The position numbers and the translations under genes were made by a program. From Conoideocrella luteorostrata (taxonomy: Eukaryota; Ascomycota; Sordariomycetes; Hypocreales; Clavicipitaceae), in contig JASWJB010000243.1 of NCBI GenBank assembly GCA_032433595.1, positions 1 through 64,000 of the forward strand: a stretch of 64,000 nt of DNA, given 5' to 3'. Of this stretch, positions 50,101-62,545 are shown piece after piece. Under the pieces are notes generated by a model. It did no database searches, was not told the DNA's origin, and saw only the letters and a list, made by a program, of their open reading frames with translations. Each line of letters starts with the position of its first letter. Position 1 is the first letter of the stretch.

Positions 50101-53100
50101 CAACTGACTATTGCAAATCACGATTTATGACGTTACGTCCTCCGTAGACGGCGGCGAAATGTGCGAGCGCATGCGACGTCCGCGTGAGGAGGATGAGATC
50201 TCTTAATGGCTGGAGCCGAGTTGCTCTGCGATCAGTAGTCTCAGATCATCTACTCTGTAACCAAGACCTCTCTACTAGTATGAGGGATCAGCACAGCAAG
50301 CGGAGGCCGTTCTTCATTGATGAGGAGCAGTTGCGGGGAGTTCCACAGCGGGCTCGGACTTAGGATCGTATTATTGTACGATTTTGACGCATCAAAACAT
50401 CTTTCTGGCCAAGACGGCACAATCAAGGTGTCTACATGTTGGTAGGTGTCGTCAACACCTCCGCCACGGTGGAAGGCCGCCGAAAGCCGCCTGCCGTCTT
50501 CTTAACCCGGGTAGGTTGCCGGGGTACAGCATTATTTTATACTACGCGAGCATTTATTTGTCACGAAAACCCTCCACAAAGCTTGACCTTCCATATCAAT
50601 AGTTAGTTGACTGGGGGTTAGAACGCGACTTCAGTCCGGAACATTGCAAGGAGAAACTGCCGTGCTTCGGTGGCGTGCAGCTATCAATTTTTTTTTTTAA
50701 AGCGAATTTATTCTTTTTTTACAAATAAATTTAGTGGTGGAAATCACAAGCTTGATCAAATAGCTGTGAAAGGAATGGCACTGTTGCTACGGCGGTCCTC
50801 CAAAGTTTACCTGCTCATAAGAATTCAAATCGCAGAGATTTCAATTGAAGTCGAACGGCTGACCTAGGTTCAACCAAGACAGAGCAACTCCAACCCAGAT
50901 CGCCTGCTGTCAGCTATTGTCTCCTCAATTGTATCCGACCATCAAGGTTCAAGGGGGGGTTGCGTTTGTCCTCCTCCGCCTTCTCTCCTTCAGCTCCTAC
51001 TCCTCTTACCAGTACAATATCCAATTTGTTATCCACTGCGCCCCCACTAGTACGAAGCATTCCGCACCAAACGGTTTCTTTGGTGGCTCCACGACTCGTC
51101 GAAAAATCATTAGTTGATCCTCGTAAGCATACACTTGCGAACCAGTGATTTTGCTACGTTGCACCCGCCCGGGTCAGACCAGAAGATGGTTCTGGATCCT
51201 GGGCTTATTGAGGGCGAAATACATTCTGGGGTGGTCAGAGTGGGCGGCATCCGATAACTGTCCACTTGGACTAGAAAGAAAGAATGAACCAGAAGAAGAT
51301 TGCTCGGGCTTCTATTGCGACATCACCCCAGAAGGGAGCAAATGTCGGCGACTGTTGGTGTAGGATTTGATACAGCGCCGGGGTGTACGTACGCCTTATG
51401 AAGCCGTGCCGATATTACGGCGCTGGTCCCCGCGAAGAGCTTCCCCATTTTCGCGGATTTTGCAGCATTGATCTCATACGGTTGGGTTTACGAAGTAAGT
51501 TACGGGGTAGCGAGTTCCGGGCACCGTGGATACTCTCATCAATGCTTTGCTGTACGATACGTTGAATAGATACAAGCATTTCTGTTTGCTCTTGTACGGT
51601 CAACTGGTTTTGTAAACTGTCCTGCTTAGTCGGCTTAGTTCGTGGGTTAATACGTATTACGTAGTCAAATGAAGTCAAATAATTTTGACCTGGTAAACTT
51701 ACAGAGTCTCAAGGACGCATTATTCTGTCTTGTACAAGACCTTCATAACCCCCCCACCCGGCATGCTATTCCTACCTGATACTTCACTGAGATCTGGTAC
51801 CGTCAGCCTGACAGACAATCGTGCTCTCCCCACATGCTCCTGAAAAGCTTGCCTAACCTCAATTGCCAAGCTTGCGAAAATTTGTTGTTTTCTCAGAGCT
51901 TCGAGATAGGGAAATCTGCAATATCCATATCCATAGTTGCAATACACAAAAAGAATTGAGAAAACCAAAGGTACAACGGAGGTCGTCGGGCAGCTTGCCG
52001 AGAAGTCCAAAAGTCCAAGAGTCCAAAAGTCCTGCGGCAGAGCGGGAATGACGGCGATGCTCCGTGAAGCCAAATAGACTCCCCAAAGCGGTAGGTGATT
52101 AGGACCCTGACCGAAGTTAAGACGTCAGGGATCAACACATACCAATCATCCACGGCAATAGGCGGCAGCGGACGGGCCGGGTACCACCTGCTGAGCGTAC
52201 ATGGGCTTTCTGCAATTCGGATCGCCGCAATATTTTTCATGCAATGGGCTATTGCGTATGGAAACATCGATCTAGCATAGGCGCGGGACCATGATGAGGG
52301 GGAGAAAGAGGGGCCCAGCCTCCTCTGATGTCGTCGCGATGTGTGTGTTTTAAAACAAGATCGTATGACGAGATCTAAATGCGATCATCCTCTCGGCATC
52401 AGACCTTATATTGAAACTAGCGAGGGTTGGCAACTTTCGACCTGCCGTTACCAGCTACATATCGGCAGCGTTGGATGGGTCGGGTGCATGATGAACCATT
52501 AGTTTCAATAAGCCCACTTTGATCTCTATAATAGATGAAGGGTTCTTTAGGTGCGAAGGTCTAGGGGTCCCACGAGAGAGTATTCGGCTTCACGAGCTTG
52601 CCGACTTTGGCGAAAACTAATTGCTCATAGTTTGTAGCCTGCTTCGACTTTCACTCTACTTCAATGAATGCTGTGGCAAATTTCAAGGTGTGTGACAAGT
52701 TGAGCCAGCAACCGTAGCATTGAGCAATGAACGCCGTCGAGATGCAAATAAAGCTTTTGACAGCCCGCGCTATGCCGGCTAAGATTCCTAGAGAAGGGTT
52801 ACACTGCATACTCAGTTAGTCTGCTTTCCAGACGCGGCGCCTCAACGAACGAACCAACCGTACCTTTCTTTTTTCAGCCAGCCATTCCTTTCACTTGCAT
52901 TGGGTGGTGTGACACGGCATGCCAGGCTTGAAGGTGTCAGGGAGCAAGCACAGCCTTGCTTCCCTTTCTTACGTGGTAAACGACTGCAGAATGTATTGCC
53001 CGTAATGAAACATCCTGAGCTATAAGTCCTGCAGAGAGTGTGCTGAAATGATACACACGGTGGCGGAGTATTTTACTTAGTTCCGCAGGAGTGCAATATC

Positions 53101-56100
53101 AAAGGGCTTTTATAACCCGGGATCAAATCAAGGTTTTCCTAACATAGGCACACCCCCCATTACAGGCAGAGACGGCAAAAGTTGCCTCGGATTGACCCTC
53201 GATTGTCTTGTACTTGTTAGACCGCTGCTGGACGAATCACGATCTGTTTGCATCCAACTTACCTCCGGCCACGCCGTGCCGGATCATATGCATTTTTCCT
53301 TGATCGGCTAGGCCTTGGCTGCAGGTCCCAGATCGCGACGGCACAGCATCCATTACACGATAGACCAATCCCCCCCCCCCCCCCCCCGGGGCATTGGTGG
53401 CAGGACAATCGAGTGCCCCTTTATGCTCTGGCTCTGACTGCTAAACTCTCCAGTGGCAAGGAAAAATAACGCAGTAGACTGGGGGGAGGGGAGCTAGATG
53501 GTGTTTAGCTTGTGATGGACGGGCTCTTCATGCAAGTTCTAGATCATGATTTCCTCGACCTTTTGTGAGCAGTACTTTTTGTGCTTCAACGCCAGCTTCA
53601 ATTTTTTGTTTTCTTCCCTTTTTCACATGTGCAAAGTCGGTAGCATGTGTAATTCGATACGTGGTTATAGAACATCAATTCCGGCACAGCTGCAGGAGCA
53701 TTATTCAGCTCGTATGCCACTTCATTTACTTGGTCGCCAGGCAGGGCACGAAGACCCCAAAGTATTGGGCCCTTTACACAGGCATAAAGACACGGATTGA
53801 CTGCGGCAATTCTCGCACTCCGCAAAATGCACGATACAATGACCGCTCTCAGGCACATGAGTCAATATTAGTCAACCACCTTCCTTCTGAGACGGTGCCG
53901 GTTCCTGGAGCACGGCCTGCACTGCACTGCACTGCCGTCCTGCAGGATCTTTTGCTCCCGCCGATGAAGAGTTTTATGAAAGTATGAGCTTCTGGGAGGT
54001 TTTCCTGCTGTTGTTGTCTTCCATCCTTTTCCGTGCACATCTCAAATTCCCTCCGCACGCTACTCTCCGCTCACCGAAGTTGTAATCTCTAGTTTTTTCG
54101 AGTTTAGCTCGCCTCCCCTTCCGCTCTGGGGCCCCCGGGGTAGATGCAATAGATACAACTCTATGCCGTGGCAAGAAATGAATTTCTACCACACCACTCC
54201 TAGCCTGGTCTTCTGCCTACACACCTACGCTCTTTTAACGGCAACATCTTGAAGATGTATATCAAGTAAAGGGTGAGCATAGAGTACATGGCTCCTTTAT
54301 TCTGGAAGTACCGGATATTCGCCACCACCCCTTGGCATATGATGCCTGGGATGCTCGTTTTAGAGACGCTTTCTTATGCATGCTCCGCCATGATGAAAAG
54401 GGGGGAGGTTCGTCGTTTGAGTAAAGCCGTCATTATTTAGGTGTGAAGAACGAAAGAGGGAGAACAGAGAGTGGCCCGAGTTGGAATGAGCGTAAATAAT
54501 GTGGGCTGATGTCGCGGACTGGCCGCCTGGTGTTGAGGGGCCTCCGGGGAGCACGATGGCTTTTCGACATGTTCGGACTGTTGGCCATTTTTGGATTGCG
54601 TGCCGCTGGGGAAGAGCTGGGACAGCTGGTGGCACGAGGCGGGTGGCGGGAATTGTGGTTATGCTTAAATACAGACGTATGACATTCCATGTTGTTGAGT
54701 TGACTGTATCGGCTATTGATACGTGGTTCCTCGTATAAGTCGTAGTGAGCATAGGCAATAATAGCTGGGCAATAGCTAGGCAATAGCATGTACACTCTGC
54801 AGGCGCCTTCTGGAATACAGACGGAGCTTCCGTAGCTCCGCGCTTAAACAGCCAGGTTTGGAGGGGCGTGGACGTTCACTCCAGAAATTAAGGACTGCGG
54901 GGGGAAAAGATGAAGCCTTATCGTCAGCTGAGACGTGGTTCAGGGGACATAGGGAGTTGCTCTTTCAAAGCAGCACGCTCATGCTAAGCAGACGGCTGTT
55001 CTGCTGAGAGGTCATCGAACATGCTGTAGGTGCAAGTAATGATCATTTGTAGTCTTTTTCTCATCAGATGAAATGACTGTGCTCGTTCAAGTGCCAGAAC
55101 TTGAGTGTATGGCGTGGTGTAAATCGCCATTACGTACGTGTCACGGATGATGAGGGGCTTCAATCGCGGCAACCTCGAGACATGGAACGGCTATGTGACG
55201 ACGACATGTTTATTGATGCAGCTCCGAAGCTGATAATGCCGCGGAAAAAAGGTTCAACTATAATGGAGACTCACTTTGTCTTTTCAACCTACCCTCCTAG
55301 GTTGCGGTTATTGAGCCTCCGGGGCTTCATGGCTTAACGATCCGCGCCTCCCACTCTATCTGCTTCACGGCCAGCGCAGGGTTGAAAGCATCCCGAGGTA
55401 TTTTTTTTTTTTTAAAAAGCTGACGAGCCTCTCGTATGCTCACTGGAGAGCGGGCTCGCTGGCTCACGCGATAGTTCTACCGACAGATTGGATTGTGTCT
55501 GAAGCGATGCTGCGGAGATTACTCATCCTGTGGCTCCGTCTCACCCGTCCATGTCTCGTCTATTCTTGAAAGTTATATGCTGGCTGCTCGGGGCCGTGAG
55601 GCTCTCGAATGCAGCAGCTCTAAGCAGCTTGGGTTATCACAAACATGGTCGATCTGGTTAGCCGTTGTTTGTCGTCTCTTGTACCCCTTGGCTTTTGAGT
55701 TTCGCATGGACGCTTTGCAAAATCACCACCCGATGTCTTCTTGGAGGAGGCCGGCCTGGGGACACATCATTGCAACTTTGATGGCCCCGTTCTCTGCGCC
55801 TAAAATCATCGTGCTTGGCTTGGGAATCCGACAGAAGCGCGGCAGTTTGTCACCCAAGTGGCAGCTGCACAAAGCTCATCTCTAGAACCTGCATTGGATA
55901 TAGAGTGCCTTTCGCAGGCAGTTGATAGTCACTTAACTGCTTATATATGTGATTCCCTCCTGAAACTGCAAACCTAACAAAAGTCCTTGTAGAAGTAATA
56001 TATTGTTGGTAGTATTCAGCAATGAATCTTCGAGTTGCCCATGCAACTGTTCTCTGTTTTTTTCCCCTTGGCGCGAAATGGGTACTATTACGTGTTCAGA

Positions 56101-57427
56101 TATTTGCGGCACAGTCAGCAAAGCCGAATACAGTCTCGCTCTTTATTTCTCATCGGGAAAAGGCCATTTTCTAGCTTAAGCACAGATAAGAAAGTACCAA
56201 AAGAAAAATTAGGAGGCTACTTTGCTAGAAACGGGGAAGACAGTAGTGGCAGGAGAGATCGATGAGAACCCGCCTCCCTATCAAGTGAACGTCTAGAGAT
56301 CCATCTCTCCAGGTTACTATTCCAACAGCTCTGGATGGAAATTCGCTATTCTTCGCGTCTTAATACGAATTCTTCCATATAGTCTCATCGTTTGTTACCT
56401 CAGGTAATGAGATCTGCGGCCCCAAGCAGTGACATTGGTCATTGTTGGCTAGGCTGGTGAAGGCACAGGAGCATGGGACCACGAGAGAAAGCCATCTCCG
56501 CAGGAAAGACAGCAGATAGTGTGGCATCTGTAAAGCAATTTCACAGCAGCTTCTCGATAGCCCACCTCCCTTCCGCCCCCTTCCTCTGAGGACTCTAATC
56601 ATCACGAGTCCGTCAACTGTTTTCAGCAAGTGGCTGACAAGGAGTTGGGCGCCATTACGGCCATTGCAGACCGCCCAAATGCCAGCGGCGGTCTCGGCGT
56701 GGCCGTACCAATAAACAGAGTCACTCTAGCTCCGATAACAGCGACTGTTCTGTCCTTTGCTGTGCTTTGCTGGGACGGGTAAGATACTCAAAACAGATGA
56801 GGCGGTCAATGTTTTGCACTGCCACACGGAACAAGTCATGGCAATGGTGCCGGAGGCGGAATTTGCGACCTATGTCGCCGTGTCAGTGACCCGCAGACTC
56901 AACACTGTCCGTAAGTTTGGTTAGGGTGGTTCTGCTGGCCCTCGGCGAGATGGTTGACATAGATGAGCGGAAGCATTGTTGGACATGTCAGATGGCAAGT
57001 TTCGCGCTGCATGGAGTAGACAGCGGTAGGCCTATTCTCGATATGTAGGACTGTAGTTGCGTCCATGAGCTTTCCATGGCTCGTCCCAGTAAGTTGTGGT
57101 TAATGCGTTAGACACTTAGCTCAAGACATGCCTAATGAAATGAACGTTGATCCCATTAATCCCGGAAAAAGAACATTTCCGGTTGGCATGATTTGATCTT
57201 TAGTCGCCGACTCATTAATAATTTATAATGAGTTGCAATTCTTTGAGCAAACGATTTCCGTTATGCAATCCCAGAAGTAAATCTCATTCAACGAGAACCT
57301 ATACACGGCTAGTTAATCTAGCCTAATATGCAAGCGCCAACCCTATGATACTACCACGCCGAAATATTAATACATGGAGAGAGAATTGCCAAACCAATGT
57401 AGTTTTGAGGTCGTGTCCCTTCTCTTT
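47196..57427. other. 10-kb stretch downstream of CRE1 without supported genes
   Basis: The first few hundred bases are A/T-rich and should be the CRE1 3' untranslated region. Motif copies occur at 49102-49115, 49120-49129, about 49775 and about 50020. Homopolymer runs lie at 49694-49705 (12 G) and 53370-53387 (18 C). On the minus strand at about 51415-52080, frames such as ALRKQQIFASLAIEVRQAF and LTVPDLSEVSG look protein-like but are broken and unrecognised, perhaps a decayed gene. I found no intact gene, tRNA or rRNA. Confidence 0.5.
53370..53387. repeat. Poly-C tract (18 C)
   Basis: Eighteen consecutive C residues are followed by GGGG. This is the longest homopolymer in the window. It is prone to sequencing and slippage errors, so the exact length is uncertain. 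Confidence 0.8.
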
Positions 57428-58303
57428 TTACCATTTGACACCAAAGAAGCTCAGTTGTCTCTTTACCGACTTCCCTGAAGAATCCGCATTCTCCAGATAA
57501 ATGCGTTCGTGTCCTTTAACATCGACAAAGAGGTACTTGTATTCGTAGTCGGACTGGCCGCGTCTTTTGACCATGTGTAGTTGTGCGATGCCGTTCTGCG
57601 AGGGCCCGTCAACCTATTCATCAACGATTAGCATCAGGAAATAAAGCGTTTCGTTTCTCAGTGCGCAACACACATGAAAATGCATCACCAAGTGCTCATT
57701 GCCTTGCTGATCAGTTCGCTCCGTAGATCTAGAAGCGGAAGATTAGCTCAGATACCACGCCATTGAGGACTTCCTTGCATCTTACGCGACAGGCCGCGCT
57801 CTTCGCCACTTATTTGCCGTTTCTTCTCCATGGGCGATAATCTTCTTCGAATCGCCCAGAACTTCGATGCATCGGGGGTCTCTCTTGATTTTATCGACGG
57901 CTCGGTTAAATTGGTTGATTTTACTGTCCGGCGCAAAGACATCTGTCCATAGAAAATACCCAACAGTACCCTGGAAACTGTCAGCATACTTATTCAGGCG
58001 AGCCTAACTACGATCGGATGCGAATCTGGAGCTTACGGTCAGGGCCACTCCAAGCAGAACAAAGCCAAAGTTGAACGTCTGTTGTGTTGCCCGAGCTGTC
58101 TTCTCCCCCGCAGATAGTTCTGTCCAGGGAACATAACCATCGTCGTTGAATGGGGTAACGCCGCGGCGTTTGTGACCTGGAGTATCATTTGCCCCTAAGC
58201 CATGTTGAGTTGCAAATGATCGATTCCTCGCGGCGCATCGCGACATGGCGGGGATGAAGCTGGCTTTAGGCCGAATGGTGAGCAATCTTGTGGTGGGCAT
58301 CAT
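57428..58303 (-). CDS. TIM21: Mitochondrial import inner-membrane translocase subunit Tim21
   Basis: Exons 58303-58037, 57970-57786, 57728-57674 and 57613-57428 give 230 residues, typical of fungal Tim21. It sits in the inner membrane and links TOM, TIM23 and respiratory-chain complexes during presequence import. Residues 1-35 form a basic, Ser/Thr-rich presequence (MMPTTRLLTIRPKASF). A single membrane span follows (about 76-97, FGFVLLGVALTGTVGYFLW). The intermembrane-space domain has NKWRRARPVA, LVMHFHVDGP and YEYKYLFVDVKGHERI. The open frame runs 84 codons further upstream, but the ATG at 58303 (or 58300) begins the presequence and is preferred. GLO3 is transcribed divergently from 416 bp away. 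Confidence 0.95.
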
Positions 58304-58718
58304 TATTGAGGCTGTGATGTTTCCATCATTGGCGTCTTGCCTGATGGGAAATTGCGCTGGCAGTTTCAAGCAGACTGCGGTGAGAGGCTGGCAGCTGTTG
58401 TCCGAAGGCGTGCCAACTGATGCATTTGACCTTGGTGTTTGGTCCGTCTCTGACACTTTTGCCAGAAAGTTGGATGTGGGGGTGCCGTTTCTAGCCCAAT
58501 CAAGATTAGTGGGACCGATATGCCACTTTACCAAATCGCCGCCCCTCGCCATCACGTCCCCTGAATGACTTAAGTGACGGCATCTACTGGAACAATATCA
58601 CCCTTCACCTTCATCTCACTGCTGTGTCGGCCGCCGGAATCAGGCAGACTGTCTAATACGAGCTTTTTATTATCCTATACATCGAGGGAAAGGCCGAAAT
58701 AGGTCCAGATTGCCCAAA
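58304..58718. promoter_or_regulatory. Divergent promoter TIM21 / GLO3
   Basis: The 415-bp gap serves both genes. On the minus strand it is partly open in the TIM21 frame (to 58555), but that extension lacks presequence character and is taken as untranslated leader. No strong TATA or CCAAT box can be claimed. Confidence 0.5.
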
Positions 58719-60403
58719 ATGAGTGGCCTCGCAACCAAGCAGCAGTCCCTCAAGATCTTTGAGAAGCTCAAGTCTAAGCCTGCGAACAAGGTACTCTCTG
58801 GAGGACATATAAAGACTCGGCGAAGTTACTGACGATGTTTGTGCCAAGATATGTTTTGATTGCGGTCAAAAGAATCCGACGTGGACCTCGGTGCCTTTCG
58901 GTATCTATCTCTGCCTGGATTGCTCCTCCAACCACAGAAACCTCGGTGTTCACATCTCTTTTGTGCGATCAACGAATTTGGACCGTGCGTATACACACGA
59001 AATCATCTCCCCCAAAGGCTAATCTGACGTGCGAATGCAGAATGGCAGTGGGATCAATTGCGCGTAATGAAGGTCGGTGGCAATGAATCTGCCACCAAGT
59101 TCTTCCAACAAAATGGCGGAACTGCAGCATTGAACAGCAAAGACCCCAAGACGAAATACCAGTCCGGTGCGGCGACAAAGTACAAAGATGAGCTGAAGCG
59201 AAGAGCTGCTCGCGATGCCAAAGAGTTTGTCACAAGCCTGCTACGCGACTATACTTGAGTTAGTCATGCTGACCATGAAATATAGACATCCTAACGAAGT
59301 CGTCATAACCGATGGTGCTGATGATGGCTCTGTGACTCCTGCTGGCGAGCCCGACGACGATTTCTTTTCTTCATGGGACAAGCCCGCTATTAAAAGACCT
59401 ACGCCCCCAATCTCGCGTACTGGAACACCGCCCGTCGTCGGCCGCACTCCATCGCCTTTCCTGAATGCGGGCAATGGCAAGGACGCTACACGATCGGCCT
59501 CACCCCTTGCCAAGTCTGATTCGACGGGTGAATCCAAGCCTGCTGCTAGCCGTATCACTACATCAGCCGCCCTTCGCAAGACGGCTACGACTGGCGGACC
59601 CAAGAGGGTCAATGTCCTCGGCGCAAAGAAGACCCAGAAGCTTGGTGCCAAGAAGGTGACTGCTGACTTGATCGACTTTGATGAGGCTGAGAAGAAGGCC
59701 AAGGAAGAGGCTGAGCGCATTGCTAAACTGGGATACGATCCTGAAGCCGAAGAGGAATCGTCCAAGGATGCTCCCGGAGCCGCCACCATTTTGTCGCCCA
59801 CCCCAGTTAGCCCTCCACGGACCAACACTGGTTCTCATACACGGCAGAAGTCTAATGCTGAAGTTGAAAGATTGGGAATGGGCATGGGTCGTCTCGGATT
59901 CGGTCAGATCGGTGGTGGCGCAAAGGGTGCAGCAACCCAAGTAGCTGCACCAAAGAAGAACGCCGGTGGTTTCGGCTCCGTGGGACCAGTGAAGGCTGTC
60001 CAGGGTACGAATCTTCTCCCTCCTCGGCAATCATTCATAGATACCTTGTGCTAACACTATAACAGATGATTCTGAAAACTATGCACGAACCAAATTTGGC
60101 GCTCAAAAGGGGATCTCATCCGACGAGTACTTCGGCAAAGGCTCATTCGACCCCAGTGCCCAGGCTGAAGCCAAGACCCGCCTGCAAGGATTCGAAGGCG
60201 CAACATCTATTTCATCGAACGCTTACTTTGGCCGACCCGACGAGGATATTGAAGAGGAATATGGTGATCTCGAATCAGCTGCCAAGGACTTTGTCCGCAA
60301 GTTCGGCCTCACAGCCAGCGACGACTTGGAGAACATCACAAATGTCGTGGGTGAGGGAGCTTCCCGCCTACAAGGTGCCATTCGCGCATACCTCAATAAT
60401 TGA
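58719..60403 (+). CDS. GLO3: ADP-ribosylation factor GTPase-activating protein Glo3
   Basis: Exons 58719-58790, 58849-58984, 59041-59224, 59286-60004 and 60066-60403 give 482 residues. Glo3 (ARFGAP2/3 type) stimulates GTP hydrolysis on Arf1 in COPI vesicle traffic from Golgi to ER. The ArfGAP zinc finger CX2CX16CX2C is at C26, C29, C46 and C49, and the arginine finger is R54 in [17 protein letters not shown] disordered Ser/Pro-rich part and a Lys-rich coatomer-binding-like stretch ([20 protein letters not shown]) follow. The C-terminal Glo3 motif has the repeated ISSDEYFG and ISSNAYFG units. This distinguishes it from Gcs1. Intron 3 uses the weak donor GTTTGT; it is chosen because it restores AKEHPNEVV, matching the family. 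Confidence 0.95.
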
Positions 60404-61054
60404 TAAGCTTGGTTTCTACCATCCGGGTGGGGTGTGAGGTGTGGCGTTGCAATGCACATATGCTACATCAAAAATATGTTTTGTTGTTGGAAGCTCCCTC
60501 GAGAGAAGGGCGAAACAATGGACCGCATGTTAGGACGCGGGACATTAAGGCGAGATATTAACTATGGGATCCAGGTAGGAATAAATAAATGAAGATTGGA
60601 GGATAATAGAGCTGTGATATGGTGTCGGAGGCAGCTCTGCCGGTGATGGGCGTCTCGTGAAGCTAAAATTGGCTGAAGTTGGCTAGCATGAAATAGACGT
60701 TTTCTTATTTTGCTTCTTCTATGTCTTCTCCCTTAATTTTGTCAAACTCAGTCAATTTGTCATGTCTGAACTTTCTTCTCAAAAATACAGTATTCTCGAC
60801 AGAGATTTCAGATGGAGGGAGGGAGACGTGGTGAATGTTGGGATGTTACCTAGATGATTCAGAAGAGTCTAAACTTTAAAAATTTAAAAATTTGAACTTG
60901 AAAATTTTTTATTATGCATGCGTATCAACAGGGAAAAAAAAGAGAGAAAGAAATAATGCTTGACATACTCTACATGATAGTAACAAAGAAACCCATATCG
61001 TCAAATCAACCTCCCTTTCCCTCCCTCCATTTTGTTTCTATATAATTATATATA
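60404..61054. other. Convergent 3' region GLO3 / nitronate monooxygenase
   Basis: This 650-bp A/T-rich stretch lies between two facing stop codons. It has near-palindromic AAATTTAAAAATTTG around 60876-60895 and A/T-rich tracts near 61036-61057. It should contain both 3' untranslated regions and polyadenylation sites. No gene is seen. Confidence 0.6.
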
Positions 61055-62545
61055 TTACAGCTTGGCAATCATCTGGTTGCCCTTCTTAATCCAAGCAACT
61101 GCATCATTCACAAACTCATCCACAACACCTTTAGCAGACTTTTGCTCGTTGACTACGGCGGCGCATTTGCCCATCAGGTAAGGGCGGAATTGCTCAAGAG
61201 GATCATCACCCTCATCATCATCATCATCCTCAGCAGCAGAGTCGGACGAGGCAGCATTGCTGCTGTAGCTCTCCACGCCGCTGTGCTCACTGGCAGCCTC
61301 GCCGCCCATGTATTTCTCAAGATCAACTTCGTAAGGAATAGTGCCCTTGGCGGTAAGCTCCTTCATCTCCTGGGTTCGGTTGGTCTCCCAGTCGTCAATG
61401 TAAGGGTTGTTGCGAACACGCATGGGACGACCGGTGAAGATGATGGTACGGACGTTGTCATCGTGGCCGGCAGTGCGGACAGCCTCCTTGTGGGCTTTGG
61501 GGGCACCCGCCTCGTCGGTAAGAATGAAACGGGTGCCGACCCAGACACCGCTAGCGCCCATCATGAGAGCGGAAGCGAGGAGCTGGCCGTTGTGAATACC
61601 ACCAGCGGCGACGACCTGGACATTGCCACCAGAGACGGGGGACTTGTGGCCCTTGACGGCCTCAACGACAGCGGGGATGAGGACGGTAGTGGGGATATCA
61701 CCGGTGTGGCCACCGCCCTCACCGCCCTGGGCGCAGATGATGTCGACACCGAGCTCGAGGCACTTCTTGACGTGCTTGACGTGGCCGATCATGTTCATGT
61801 ATAGGATACCGGCCTTCTGGAGCTTCTGGACTACGTGCTTGGGAGGAACACCGACGGCAGAGACGAACAGCTTGGCGCCGGACTCGATAACAACATCGAC
61901 AAGCTCATCGAGCTTGCCTTTGGTGTAGTCGTAGCTATAAAATTAGATGATTAGCCATCTCGCCCAAATAACGTCGGTTGCTTGCCCGCAGAGGAGCGAG
62001 GTGATGCGCAAGTGCGACGAAGACAGAGCATGTGACCGCCCACTAAAGTTTACAGTGTGCGTGCACGCAGCGTCCAGCGCAGTCCAATGCAACCAAGACC
62101 CTGCCCCTGCCACCAGCAGCAGCGGTCCCAGCAGGCGGGACAAGGAAAGAAATGACATACTTGGTCTTTCGGGCATTGCCTCCGACCTGGGGAAGAAGCA
62201 AATCAACACCGAAAGGAGCATTCTTATCGGTGAGGTACTCCTTGAGTTCGGCGACCTGCTCGCGCAGCATGTCGGGGGTGTAACCGACACCGCCGATGAC
62301 GCCCATACCACCGGCATTGGTGACAGCAGCAGCCAGCTTAGGGCCGGCAGCGACGTTCATACCAGCCAGCAAGATGGGGTGCTGGATCTTGAACAGATCG
62401 GTGATGGGAGTGCGGAGTTGCTCTGCAGAGAAGAGATATCAGCACATGCTTGTTTGCGCTCATTCATCGGGGAGCCGGGCCACACTCAACATGATGAACG
62501 GCGAAGACGTTGGTGGTTGGCGTGCCACTTACGAGGAGAAGCCAT
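61055..62545 (-). CDS. Nitronate monooxygenase (2-nitropropane dioxygenase family)
   Basis: Exons 62545-62533 (13 bases), 62422-62161 and 61934-61055 give 384 residues. The FMN-dependent enzyme oxidises toxic alkyl nitronates such as propionate 3-nitronate to carbonyl compounds. The TIM-barrel fold starts with RTPITDLFKIQHPILLAGM. NAGGMGVIGGVGY is the first loop near the flavin. GGEGGGHTGDIPTTVLIP carries the expected catalytic histidine (about H168). VVAAGGIHNGQLLASALMMG forms the phosphate-binding part and GVWVGTRF closes the barrel. An acidic run (about 327-333, EDDDDDE, in a Ser/Ala-rich insert) precedes the last helix and is unusual for the family. The second intron (62160-61935) is 226 bp. 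Substrate preference is not provable from sequence. Confidence 0.93.

Noticed and set aside
58304..58555. N-terminal extension of TIM21 to an ATG at 58555
   Set aside because: The extension lacks presequence character, while the ATG at 58303/58300 starts a typical basic mitochondrial presequence.
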